Source: Bathynomus jamesi
Lineage: Eukaryota; Arthropoda; Malacostraca; Isopoda; Cirolanidae
Length of the DNA stretch: 64,000 nt
Direction of reading: 5' to 3'
Assembly (NCBI GenBank): GCA_023014485.1
Contig: JAJOZX010000193.1
Location: 1,739,001 to 1,803,000, forward strand
The translations under genes and the position numbers were made by a program. Below are positions 55,196 to 64,000 of this stretch, piece after piece. Positions within the stretch are counted from its first letter, which is position 1, and every line of letters starts with the position of its first letter. The notes beneath the pieces were generated by a model. The model was given only the letters and a program-made list of their open reading frames with translations, made no database searches and was not told the DNA's origin.

Positions 55196-58100
55196 AGGGT
55201 GGCCCAAAAAAATGAAAGTTGAAAATATCTTTCTCCACAAGGCCATCCGTGTTCTATATCAAAATGTAAGAACTCATGGCAAAAATTAGACAGATCATAC
55301 ATTATTTAGAGGTCGCGACCAGTTCCTATATTTTTAGGATTTGAAACAAAAATACAATATCAATGTTTATTTCAAAATTTAAAGTCAACAGCACAGAGCA
55401 CATGTTATGCAAAAATATACTAGAACACATGTCATAGCAGTTAATACGACTGCACTAAATTCTTGTATATCAAACAAACAACGTCACACCCGTTACTTTT
55501 TCTTCGTCAAAGCCAACTTCGTCGGAACTGGCAATCTTTTTCGGTGGCTGGCGACGAGTCGCAGTAGGTATTGTTTCTGGGTCTCGTCTTTCGTCAGCGC
55601 GGTATTGTAGGACTGAATAAGAGCGACTCCTCGTTCGGCACAGTCGTTGACGACCTTAAGGAGCCTGCACTTAGCCTTAAGTAATTGGTAAATGGGGTCT
55701 GTCAGCCAGAGGGAGGGAGGTTTTGACAAGAATGTCTTGGCTTCATCTTGTCCTTTCATGGAGAGTATATCGAATATCTTCAAAGACCGGCTCGTGATGT
55801 ACGACGCAAATGAAGAACGATGATCGAACACAGTCCCGTCCAGACGTCTCAAGAGTTTTTGGTTTGAGGGACGTAAGAAGTTGTCAACCATAGCTGCTTT
55901 GGTGATCTCGTCGACGCGATCGTCGAAGAGGGCGAGAGGCGCGAGGTGCTCAGAGAAGTACCACAAATGGCGATAGAAGGCCTTAACAGCTGCCTCCCTG
56001 ATGGCACGGTCAGGATATTCATGGAGGAGAGCAATTAGGTTTAAGTCGTTGAGGGGGGCCCTCTTGGGAGAGGGGCCTCGTGCCAGTAGCGAGGGTAAAT
56101 AAGAGAAACGAAGAGGCAAATCTTTGTGACGCCAGCTGTCTCGTGGGCCGTCAACTTAATCTGGCTCCTGAAAAGGAAGATCTTCAGCGAGTATATTGCC
56201 TTAGCCATCCACCGCGCGTTGTGCATAGCGCCTGGCGCACGAAAGGACGGTTCTCCGTCGGAGAATCCCCCTAGGAATATATGACAGAGCTGAAGCAACT
56301 CTCCATAGTCATCCCGTGGGAGCTGGCTCTTGACTGCCTCCGAGTAAAATGACATCATCTCCTCTCGTAGGCCATCCGGCATGCCAACGAAGAGCTCGTC
56401 TCCAGCAGAATGGAAATCAACTATATTAATATCAGGCCAGGTCTTCTGGAAGCGTTTGAAGATTCCCATTTCAGGCCCACCGGTTGGTGTCAGGGCGACA
56501 GAAAATACGGCCGACAACATTACCTCGAACACGTGATGACGGCACGCGATCCAGATGAGCTCCTTGTCCAGAGCCTTCTCAATTAGGGTGCACGCGCCCA
56601 CATTCAGCCCAGTATTGGTTGCCGTCGTGTCGAAGACTAGTCCCTGGATCATGGGTTTGAGCTTCCATTCCTCCAGCGTTTGGACATATGCATTGCACTG
56701 CTCCTCTCCCGTGCCGCGGCCGATCTTAGAGACGGCAAGAAGTTGCTCTGTTTCACCACCAGTCACCAAGATGGCGACGCGATCCACAAGCTTTTTATTG
56801 CCGGCGATATCTGGAAGCAGTTTACCGTCCTAGTGGAGAAGCAGTGGGCTGTCCGGCGAGAAAACAGCCTGTTGAGCAGTTGCTACCGCCTCACGAGTGG
56901 TGACCCGCGCTCGCTGAATGGTGTTCCGGGATAGCGTCACAGACTCCAGGCCATGACAGAGCGCTTGCGTGACAGCTCCTACGACGAACATGGCAGCGCG
57001 GTCAGGGAGTTTCACTCGGTCGAGCGCGGCGACTACTTCCTTGGTCACAATGGTCTGCTTCGATTTCTTATTCCTTGGCTGATCTTGACTGGATGTTGAC
57101 GGAGCTTGGAAATCATCTTCGGACTCCATCGATGTGGAGGAGCTACAGATGTCAACAATGGCGGAACTAGACGGAACAGCCGTATTCACCTGTTGGGCGC
57201 TCAACATGCTTTTTTCCTTTCGAGCACTGGCCTGATCACTCCTGAGGTGCTTGCGAATCTCCTTGTTCGTCAAGGTCTTGTCGATCCCGGACATACTCGC
57301 GCTCGAGGGATCCTGCTGTTGCATCCGCAGGAACTGTTTGTCTTCTTCGTCCGTCATAATACTGAGGGCGTCTTTTCGTGAGATGTCAAATAGTTTGGCG
57401 AGATTCTCCTTGAATTTTCTTTTCTTGATTCGGCACCCGTCTTTCGGCTTCAATCGGTTTTACTTCAACCCACAATATTCTTCATAGAGCTTCCGAAGCT
57501 TGCACACGCCGGAGTCCACTCGCTGGGTCGGAATTCGTGCCTTGTCCCAGATTGTCAGCGCTCTGTCTATGGTGGCCTTAGCACTGTCACCGATTGTGGA
57601 TCCCTTCTGGTGGTGAAACATGAAGTTCCTGAGAATAGCCCCGTTTGTTGGCAGGCCAGATCCCAAGATGTCCGGGTCCGGCTTACCCAGGAGCCAAACT
57701 TTCGGACTGCTCCTTGTCGTTGTCATGGTCTTGGCCTGTGGAATGGAAAATAAAATGGAAATTAGAGTTAAAGAACATATACATATGTTTTATGTAGAAT
57801 ATAAAAGAAACAATTTTAACAATTTTAATAAACTTTCATAAATTTTAAATTTTTTTTTAATTTTTAACAATTTTAATAAACAATTCATTGTTCCAAATTG
57901 CTTATCAAGGTCAGTGTAGTAAATGAATGACAGAAAAACTAAGCATAGTGTCCGTCACTGGTGAAAAGTTTAACTTGCCTTATTGGTGTGATTCACTGCG
58001 CGGCGTAACCCAGATGGCAGGATCACAACAAAAACACGTCTACACCTGCCGAGACTTGGCGACCAACTGAGCTAGTGGGAAGAGTGCATTGCTATCATAT

Positions 58101-58350
58101 AGTGATTCTTTGGATATAGGTTTACAGTCTACAGTGGCGTTGCTCGGCAAATATTTATTGTAGAAACATGGTGACCAAAATTACTGAAATTGCGAAATTT
58201 AGATATTTTACCTGAGGTCGCGACCTCTAAATATTGGCCGATCTTCTGATTTTTTGCATGAAGGCTTCTTTTGTGATATGGAACAGGAATAGCCTTGTGG
58301 AGAATAGCAATTCAAACTTTTATTTTTTCAGTTAATTTTTAGGCCACCCT
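55196..58350 (-). mobile_element. Transposon C (family A/B/C), nearly intact
   Basis: The termini read AGGGTGGCC on both ends, and inverted similarity continues for about 150 bp. A 10-bp palindrome GGTCGCGACC sits in each arm at nearly the same distance from the end (55311-55320 and 58216-58225). ACT flanks both ends (55193-55195 and 58351-58353), a possible 3-bp duplication. I see no 8-10-bp duplication like that of transposon A. It carries one minus-strand transposase with only three visible lesions. Confidence 0.8.
55493..57726 (-). pseudogene. Transposon C transposase, about 744 codons, three lesions
   Basis: The ATG at 57726 opens M-T-T-T-R-S-S, then a block (L-P-T-N-G-A-I-L-R-N-F) shared with A and B. 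An in-frame TAA is at 57462, a TAG at 56832 where Trp would precede D-G-K, and a single frameshift lies near 56120. The rest is open. Key positions: D-G-K about residue 300; F-D-T-T-A-T-N-T-G with Asp about 366; A-C-R-H-H-V-F-E about 394-401 (a C-x-x-H string); M-H-N-A-R-W about 500; and A-E-R-G-V with Glu about 698. This order suits a DDE transposase with a large insertion domain between the second Asp and the Glu, as in hAT, Kolobok, MuDR and P enzymes. The superfamily is not assigned. Confidence 0.8.
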
Positions 58351-58629
58351 ACTCCAGGAGGAAAGACCACAAAAAGCATCCTAATTACTGAAATTTGAAG
58401 TCCCAATCGAGACCTTCAGATTTGCAGTTCCGCGGTATATTATTAGGTTATACTATGACGGGTGCAGTTCAACTCGTATCTGAACACCAATCGAGGTGTT
58501 CAATACGATGTTTGGCTTAGCTACATGTATTTTGAGGTTCTTCCCAAAGAAATGAAAGTTCAAAGATTTTGCGAAAATTCTAGAATCCAGACGTAGTTCA
58601 GAAACAGAGTTCATAACAGCTTTGTAATA

Positions 58630-58710
58630 TGTCACATTAGGTTAGGTTAGGCTAAATCAGGTTGTTTGGATTAGATAAGGCTAGGTTAGGTTAGATTTTG
58701 TTAGGTTAGT
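58630..58710. repeat. Degenerate (TTAGG)n-like stretch
   Basis: GGTTAGGTTAGGCTAAATC and GGTTAGGTTAGATTTTG resemble the arthropod telomere unit but are not a clean array. Confidence 0.6.
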
Positions 58711-58840
58711 GATTATCGATTTTCTCCGAACTGAGTCTGGATTCTGGAATTTTACCAGGATTTTTAATCCTAGAATAGAAGATATGAAGTCCGATGCTGC
58801 TGCTACGTGGTTGATGCGCACACTAACGATTATAATTAAT

Positions 58841-58914
58841 GCGGAGGGCCAGAAACTGGCATAGCGCTCAGGCCAACTAGTGCGGCTGCGGCGCACTGCT
58901 CTAACTCCCGTATG

Positions 58915-58945
<31 letters not shown>

Positions 58946-59030
58946 GCACCATCGGGAGTCGAACCCCCGACCTCAGTGTCTCCACTTCGCTTATGGGAAA
59001 CGGTGTTACCCAATGAGCTACGGACGCCAG
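58841..59030 (-). repeat. tRNA-derived SINE family A, full-length copy
   Basis: On the minus strand the tRNA-like head is GCGTCCGTAGCTCATTGGG with an A box (TAGCTCATTGG) and a B box (GGTTCGACTCC). (TAA)n follows (58917-58943), then the body GGAGTTAGAGCAGTGCGCCGC...TTGGCCTGAGCGCTATGCCAG. It is the best-preserved copy, and polymerase III would transcribe such an element. The (TAA)n lies inside the element rather than at the end. Confidence 0.8.
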
Positions 59031-59159
59031 AGTGATTTCATGAAGACAATTTTTCTTTTGCTCAACGTTTAGATAAAGACAATTTTGTTTCTGTTGACTC
59101 GCGCAATTCAAATGCAAATTTATCGTTATACAGGCAACATCAGGAACTAATTTCCCCAC

Positions 59160-59190
59160 TTTGTGTGTGTGTGTGGGGGGGGGAGTGTGC
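59160..59190. repeat. (GT)n(G)n tract
   Basis: Short GT tract followed by a run of G. Confidence 0.9.
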
Positions 59191-59242
59191 CTCAAGGGGC
59201 ACATTTTCTACTCTTTCCTTCATAAAAAAAATTAACAGAATA

Positions 59243-59348
59243 AGGGGCCGGCTCAACCCAAGCCGATGCTAACAACTGGGGGCAAACTCAGAGCCTCACC
59301 GACCACCAGAATTCGATACCGTAACCATCGAACTACCGAGAACTCGCA
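59243..59348 (-). repeat. tRNA-derived SINE family B, copy 2
   Basis: The reverse complement reads TTCTCGGTAGTTCGATGGTTA...GAGGCTCTGAGTTTGCC...GGGTTGAGCCGGCCCC, the same order as 47053-47160. Confidence 0.65.
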
Positions 59349-59363
59349 AGGAGAATTAGAGTA

Positions 59364-59429
59364 CAGGGTATCCATAAATTATCTTCACAAAAGGGTTTGA
59401 ATTTGTAAAGATAATTTATGGTCACCCTG
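59364..59429. mobile_element. Minimal Tc1/mariner-style MITE (66 bp)
   Basis: CAGGGTATCCATAAATTATCT and, reverse-complemented, CAGGGTGACCATAAATTATCT pair as inverted ends with only about 20 bases between them. TA flanks are present. Confidence 0.8.
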
Positions 59430-59952
59430 TACATTTTTTTCTTTTTCGTGCGTGGACATAGAATTTTAAATAGCAAATCTTTGGAGCTGCCAAAAATGAG
59501 ACACAGAGTTACCTTTCATGGAATTAATTAATTACATTATACACAATTTGTACACGTAGAGCAAAGGTCGAGAACCCTCTGCTCCGAAGACCCATTCTTC
59601 TGGCTCTTGAATTATAAATATATATCAAAAGTACTTCAATAATAATAAAGATTCAAAAGCTTAAAAGATTAATAATAAAATTTAAAAAAATATGAAATGA
59701 ACCACGTATGAAAATACAATACACTATGTTTATTTCAATTATTATTATTGTTAATAATTGTATTTGTATTGTTTTTATTTTTATTATCATTAATACAAAA
59801 TAGACAAATTTCTTATATTAATTTAATTATGTATTTATCGTTTGTCCAAATAAAGTAAGTGCGTTAATCGCATTATAAAGTAATAAAAAAAACTGTATTT
59901 GTTATCCGAGACCCTTTTTATTCATGATAATTTCTTTTGTAATCGAGTAGTC

Positions 59953-60174
59953 AGCGGGAGAAGGGGATAAGCGACAAAATCGGCAAAAAGTGTTTTCTGT
60001 TTGAAAAGATACTTTATTCTTCCCTCTATCACCTCCACTTGGCAGATATCCCATTTTGTGAATGGAAACAAAATAGGATATCTGACAATTGGAGGTGATA
60101 GAGGGAAGAATACGCTGTCTTTTCAAACAGAAAACACATTTTGCTCATTTTGTCGCTTATCTCCTCCTCCCGCT
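59953..60174. repeat. Foldback repeat with ~105-bp arms
   Basis: AGCGGGAG...GGATAAGCGACAAAAT pairs with ATTTTGTCGCTTATC...CCCGCT. Pairing continues through GAATA...CCCTCTATCACCTCC to a short loop near 60063. The frames read on both strands are mirror images and are not genes. Confidence 0.85.
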
Positions 60175-60249
60175 GCACTACTACTCAATGACCAAATATG
60201 GCTGTCAAGCTGTAAAAGGTTCTCGTACCCTGACGCGGAATCATGACAT

Positions 60250-60895
60250 TTTTATACATTAATTTGGATTCATTACTGAAATAATTATTCACTTACTGCT
60301 TAATGACGATTTGCACCAACTTAAATCAGGGAAATATATTTATTTTAAATAAAACAGTAAATTTAGGCTTGAAATTCAACATTTTTAAAGGTTTTAGGAG
60401 AAATGAAAGAATAGGGTATGGGGAGAAGGGTAAAGAGAGAGAGAGAGAGGGAGGGAAGCTGATACCCATCAAAGATTTCCCTTTTAAACGAAAATTTCTA
60501 TGAAAAACTTTCGCCTTTCAATATGTTTCCAGATTATTCCACCACGTGTCAACTGCTTCGTATGAGAGAGATGATCTTCGTGCTACAAGTGTGAAGTTAG
60601 GTTTTTAAAAGTAGAGTTTATCGTGTGGTTGGTTCAGTGAATGGTTTACTTGGTTGTTTGATATGATTCCCATAAATAACGCAGGAACTTCCTTACAGGA
60701 AGGTCATTGAGCTTAAAAAGTTTTAGGGGTTTGAATATAGGGTTTGTGCGCTGATCTCGGTTAGGTTTGGTACCTGATATGATTGACAATTCTTTGTGTG
60801 CAATACACGTAATGTATAAGTAATATAATGGTTTGCGTTTTCTCAAACCGATATGTTATACAAGATGAGGGTATGCAACGGCGTAAATTGTTGTT
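60250..60895. other. Intergenic sequence, nothing recognised
   Basis: One short (GA)n at 60434-60450. No frame with a domain that I know. Confidence 0.5.
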
Positions 60896-60935
60896 GTCTC
60901 ATGGGGTTGGTTTACCTCCTTCACAACATCTAAGC

Positions 60936-61138
60936 CAGTGATGCACAAACCCTGGCCCGCGGGCCAAATGTGTCCCCGTACGGGTCTTTTCAGTGGCCCC
61001 ACGGGTCTTTTCAATTCAATGAAAAAGTTAGAATATAAAAGTGACCCAATTTATGACTTAGATGGAAAGTAAGTAGGCTAATACATTTAGTTATTTTCTT
61101 CGCTTGGCCCTCACATCAAAAAAGTTTGTGCACCACTG
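60936..61138. mobile_element. hAT MITE (203 bp)
   Basis: The termini are CAGTGATGCACAAAC and, reverse-complemented, CAGTGGTGCACAAAC. A perfect 8-bp duplication ATCTAAGC lies at 60928-60935 and 61139-61146. Non-coding. It is inserted in a repeat that also occurs at 7793-7990. Confidence 0.92.
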
Positions 61139-61694
61139 ATCTAAGCGATTCGAACCACGGGTCGCTTCATAATATGAACGCAGAAGACGGTCCCCATCCA
61201 ACTACTACCCGGAACAAATATCGCTTAACTTCACTAATCGACGGGAAGCGGTGTTACATTGGCAGTGTTACGACACTGGCCACAACGTAGCCCTGCAAGA
61301 GTGTAATATAGGTGGAGCAATATATATTTTGGAATATGATGACTTAATTTATGCAAAAAAAAAAACATTTATGAATAAGATATTTGAAAAATGTGTTTAC
61401 ATCACTTTTTCCAGTCGAGTAACCAGACCGAGAAGTATTTTTGGTATGGGGTTTAAGTCCAGTATCACTGCACGGAGAATGTACATGTACAGTCCGTTTA
61501 GAGACTCCTGGGGTGAAGCTTCATTTTTTCTACTGATACCTTTCAAATGTTCCGTGCGATGATTCCTCATTTCACGAAGGTTATATATATATATATATAT
61601 ATCAAAGCTATTGACTTCTCCTTAGGGAAACGGAGCTTACAGATGAAAAGAAGGATCAACACAACGGCAAACATTTTCATTTATTTGTACTTCA

Positions 61695-61725
61695 GACGTT
61701 TCGACAAATCTTTTGTCATCATCAG
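61695..61725 (-). ncRNA. Hammerhead-ribozyme-like core, left arm
   Basis: Minus strand: CTGATGA (61725-61719), stem GACAAA with TTTGTC, GAAA, then CGTC. It mirrors the core in the right arm. Confidence 0.4.
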
Positions 61726-61891
61726 TGAGTTAAGTCTTAAAACCTTAAAACAAAATTGAAAAGTGAAAATTACATCAATACAATATTAAAACCATTAAAA
61801 TTTTGCTTTAAGGTTTTAATTTTAATGGTTTTAATATTGTATTGATGTAATTTTCACTTTTCAATTTTGTTTTAAGGTTTTAAGACTTAAC

Positions 61892-61930
61892 TCACTGATG
61901 ATGACAAAAGATTTGTCGAAACGTCTGAAG
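61892..61930 (+). ncRNA. Hammerhead-ribozyme-like core, right arm
   Basis: CTGATGA at 61895-61901, then T, then the perfect 6-bp stem GACAAA/TTTGTC (61903-61917), GAAA at 61918-61921 and CGTC. A-CGT is self-complementary, as expected for stem III of dimer-forming minimal hammerheads. Stem I is weak (TCA with TGA). One unpaired base before stem II departs from the consensus. Confidence 0.4.
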
Positions 61931-61971
61931 TACAAATAAATGAAAATGTTTGCCGTTGTGTTGATCCTTCT

Positions 61972-61977
<6 letters not shown>

Positions 61978-62031
<54 letters not shown>

Positions 62032-62066
62032 TGTATATATACACAGTGTGTGTGTGTGTGTATATA
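61978..62066. repeat. (TA)n(TG)n compound microsatellite
   Basis: TA tract, short CTGTATATACACAG hairpin, TG tract, TA. Confidence 0.95.
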
Positions 62067-62067
62067 T

Positions 62068-62895
62068 AGGGTGTTCTCAAATTATGTTTCATAAATTAGT
62101 ATACATATTCAGGACGCCAAAGTGAACAAAAACGTTCCTATGAACATAAATCCACAATCGCTTCGTTTCCGAGATACATTGCTTTATTGGCGACGACGAT
62201 CCAATTAAAATGAAAGTCATTAAAGTTTATCAAAGTTGTAGCCGTCTGGTTGTTTAGAGAGCTATTTTTCTTTTGTTTTCATAGTATTTTGTTAGTTGTC
62301 ATTTTAGAAACCAAAATTATTTCCCTCATTTCATGCGTCACACTATGTAATGTTACAGTGTGTTATGGAGCAGTATTTTTTTGAAGAACTTGCTGATATG
62401 CATCTCGTGTTAGGAGAGATGCTAGACAACGCAGCTGCTACCCAACGCCGGTATGCTGAAAGGTATCCTAATAGGCGATTACCATCGAGGCCTACATTTC
62501 TTTCAATTGACCGTGAACTATGCGAGCAAGGCATGTTTCGATCAAGACATTTGAATGCTGGACGTCTACGAACTCGACAAAACGTAGATGTAGAAGAACA
62601 GATTCTTCTAGCTGTCCAACAAGATCCGCATACAAGTACAAGGCGAATAGCTGCAAGAGTAAATAGGTCAATGAACTCTGTACTCTGATGCAGGGAAACC
62701 ATTTTGAGCACTTGCTGTAAATAAATTCTGATAAACTTTAATGACTTTCATTTTAATTGGATCGTCCTCGGCAAAGAGGCAATGTATCTCGGAAACGAAG
62801 CGAATGCAAATTTATGTTCCTAGAAACTTTTTTGTTCACTTTGACGTCCTCAATATGTATACTAATTTATGAAACATACTTTGATAACACCCTGC
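62068..62895 (+). mobile_element. IS630/Tc1/mariner-group element, DUF4817 type, deleted
   Basis: Long inverted ends (AGGGTGTT-TCAAA-TATGTTTC and ATTAGTATACATATT-AGGACG) pair for about 160 bp. The interior has the N-terminal DNA-binding part of a transposase and no catalytic part. Total 828 bp, so it is a deletion derivative. It starts in TA/TG repeats and ends beside another TG array. Confidence 0.85.
62365..62688 (+). pseudogene. DUF4817 helix-turn-helix transposase N-terminus
   Basis: The frame reads E-E-L-A-D-M-H-L-V-L-G-E, A-A-A-T-Q-R-R-Y-A-E-R-Y-P-N-R-R-L-P-S, F-R-S-R-H-L-N-A-G-R and T-S-T-R-R-I-A-A-R-V-N-R-S. This is the usual DUF4817 domain and second helix-turn-helix of this transposase group. 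It ends at a stop directly after the second helix-turn-helix, where the deletion to the right arm begins. It binds element ends in the intact protein. The catalytic D-D-E/D domain is missing. Confidence 0.85.
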
Positions 62896-62898
62896 ATA

Positions 62899-62951
62899 GT
62901 GTGTGTGTGTGTGTGTGTGTGTAGTGTGTGTGTGTGTGTGTGTGTGTGTGT
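62899..62951. repeat. (TG)n microsatellite
   Basis: TG tract with one TAG interruption. Confidence 0.95.
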
Positions 62952-62954
62952 ATC

Positions 62955-64000
62955 ACAGCCATTAACTTTTTAAGAACTCTCTTAACAGCGGTGCCCATTA
63001 CACCAGTAAAAAGAATGTAAAGGCTTTAAAAAGACCTCTTCTTATAAATTTTTATAAATATTATGCTCAGAAGTCTAAAAGAAGTCTTCCTTCAGTGCAT
63101 ACTTTCATTTGAATTCTTTTCAAAGCATAATTTGAACATACTCCTTTTGAAAGCCTTTTTCCATTGCATATGAAGGGTCGGAAAAATGCTTTTGTATTAA
63201 TTTAGAAAAACGTGAAGTCTCAAAAGCGGCTTTCATAAAGTACTTTTAAGCTCTTAAAGAATTATTTGTTTTGGGAGTACTCGCAACAGAAATTAAATTG
63301 ACTCTCAGGTATGGAAACAGTTCTTCAATCTATTATTATTATTCAAATTTTAACATGTAAAATTTAAACTCTTCCTTAGTTACATCTCATGCGGATGTTG
63401 TTCAAGGAAATCAAAAGAGATCCAGTAAGGCTGGAAAATTATTTCTTAAGGGCTTAAAAACAATAATATGTACATAAAATTCCCATTCGCTTTTTTTGGT
63501 CTATCGTTATCTGTATACTTCTTTGCACATAATGTGTCTATTTTGTATCATTGTTAAATGAGTCGGGAGGGCGAACGTTCGACGGAGAATCGAAAAGACT
63601 TACTGACTTTCTTCGAGAAATGAAGTCTCACTGGCCATGCATAGGGACATTAGAGAGAGTCAGTGTCGAAATAGTCGACTGGCACTGAACTTTCCACTAA
63701 CGACATCGAAGATAATAGTGGTATATTTCAAGAACAAATGGAAGACAACGGCTTATAAACATTTTAAACCCTTTAAAGGCATAAGAATGGACAGCTTTTG
63801 GCACTGTTTCTGCAGTGCCAGAATAAAGCCGGCATCAAGAAGAATTCTTGGAACGGCTAATATCACCTGTCAGGCCTGTGTTTAGGTCACGAACAGAACG
63901 TGTCGTGCACCGAAATTGTTCGTGGATCATGAAAGATGCCTCGAACAGCCATTGCTCGTCACTTACAACTTTGGACCAAAAAAATAGAATACCGTCTCAA
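62955..64000. other. Intergenic sequence to window end, nothing recognised
   Basis: Several short AAAGTCTTTT-like words recur at 63000-63260, giving a loosely repetitive look. An 82-codon frame at 63637 shows no domain I recognise. Confidence 0.5.

Larger units (their letters stand above)
61643..61977. repeat. Long palindrome, two Penelope-LTR-like arms head to head
   Basis: Arms of about 160 bp (61643-61802 and 61818-61977) are near-perfect reverse complements around a loop of about 15 bases. Each contains a CTGATGA - GACAAA/TTTGTC stem - GAAACGTC motif. The right end runs into (TA)n at 61977-62033. Confidence 0.88.

Noticed and set aside
63637..63885. 82-codon frame near the window end as a gene
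   Set aside because: No known domain, no splice or start evidence, and no second copy to compare.

Overview
This window looks like repeat-rich arthropod nuclear DNA. A decapod crustacean is my best guess, but it is an inference. The evidence is dense (TA)n, (GA/TC)n and (TG)n arrays, degenerate TTAGG/CCTAA motifs, several Tc1/mariner, hAT and PIF/Harbinger families, tRNA-derived SINEs and truncated LINEs. I see no bacterial gene organisation, rRNA, CRISPR array or complete cellular gene. The only segment I would assign to a host protein-coding gene is one 146-bp immunoglobulin-domain exon on the minus strand at 45203-45348.

Layout. 0.3-1.6 kb: PIF/Harbinger element with a MADF-domain start, split by a nested element. 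1.7-7.2 kb: three copies of a Tc1/mariner-type MITE, one carrying a second MITE, plus a long palindrome at 3.9-4.15 kb. 8.4-13.2 kb: non-coding block whose inverted copy lies in pieces at 34.5-44.0 kb. 13.9-16.4 kb: hAT remnant containing a hAT MITE containing a DD41D-type Tc1/mariner relative. 16.4-18.6 kb: mariner split by a foldback element built from short tandem repeats. 18.7-24.8 kb: transposon B, with related transposon A inserted just after its start codon and a hAT MITE inside A. 24.8-25.2 kb: perfect 327-bp palindrome. 25.8-28.3 kb: Tc1/mariner MITEs and hAT debris. 28.6-32.7 kb: structurally complete hAT element with an uninterrupted 895-aa transposase. 34.7-35.4 kb: deleted mariner. 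35.4-43.2 kb: LTR-retrotransposon remains with LTR copies in opposite orientation and a pol end broken by two insertions. 45.2 kb: immunoglobulin exon. 47-55 kb: (GA/TC)n arrays and LINE copies abutting them. 55.2-58.35 kb: transposon C, related to A and B and the least damaged. 58.8-64 kb: SINEs, foldback repeats and small MITEs.

The most unusual content is the A/B/C transposon family. The three proteins share a start-proximal block, a DG[R/K] acid, a D-[ST]-T-A-x-N-T-G acid followed by a C-x-x-H string, an H-x-A-R-W-like block and a C-terminal E-R-[CG]-V. That fits a DDE transposase with a large insertion domain. I cannot place it in a named superfamily from the sequence alone. Other unusual items are two inverted repeats whose arms carry hammerhead-ribozyme-like cores, the foldback element, and the LINE/(TC)n association.

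There is no operon-like cooperation here. The organising theme is nested mobile elements, many of them next to (TA)n tracts. Nesting gives relative ages: hosts B, the Harbinger and the 13.9-kb hAT are old, while the hAT at 28.6 kb and the palindrome at 24.8 kb look recent.
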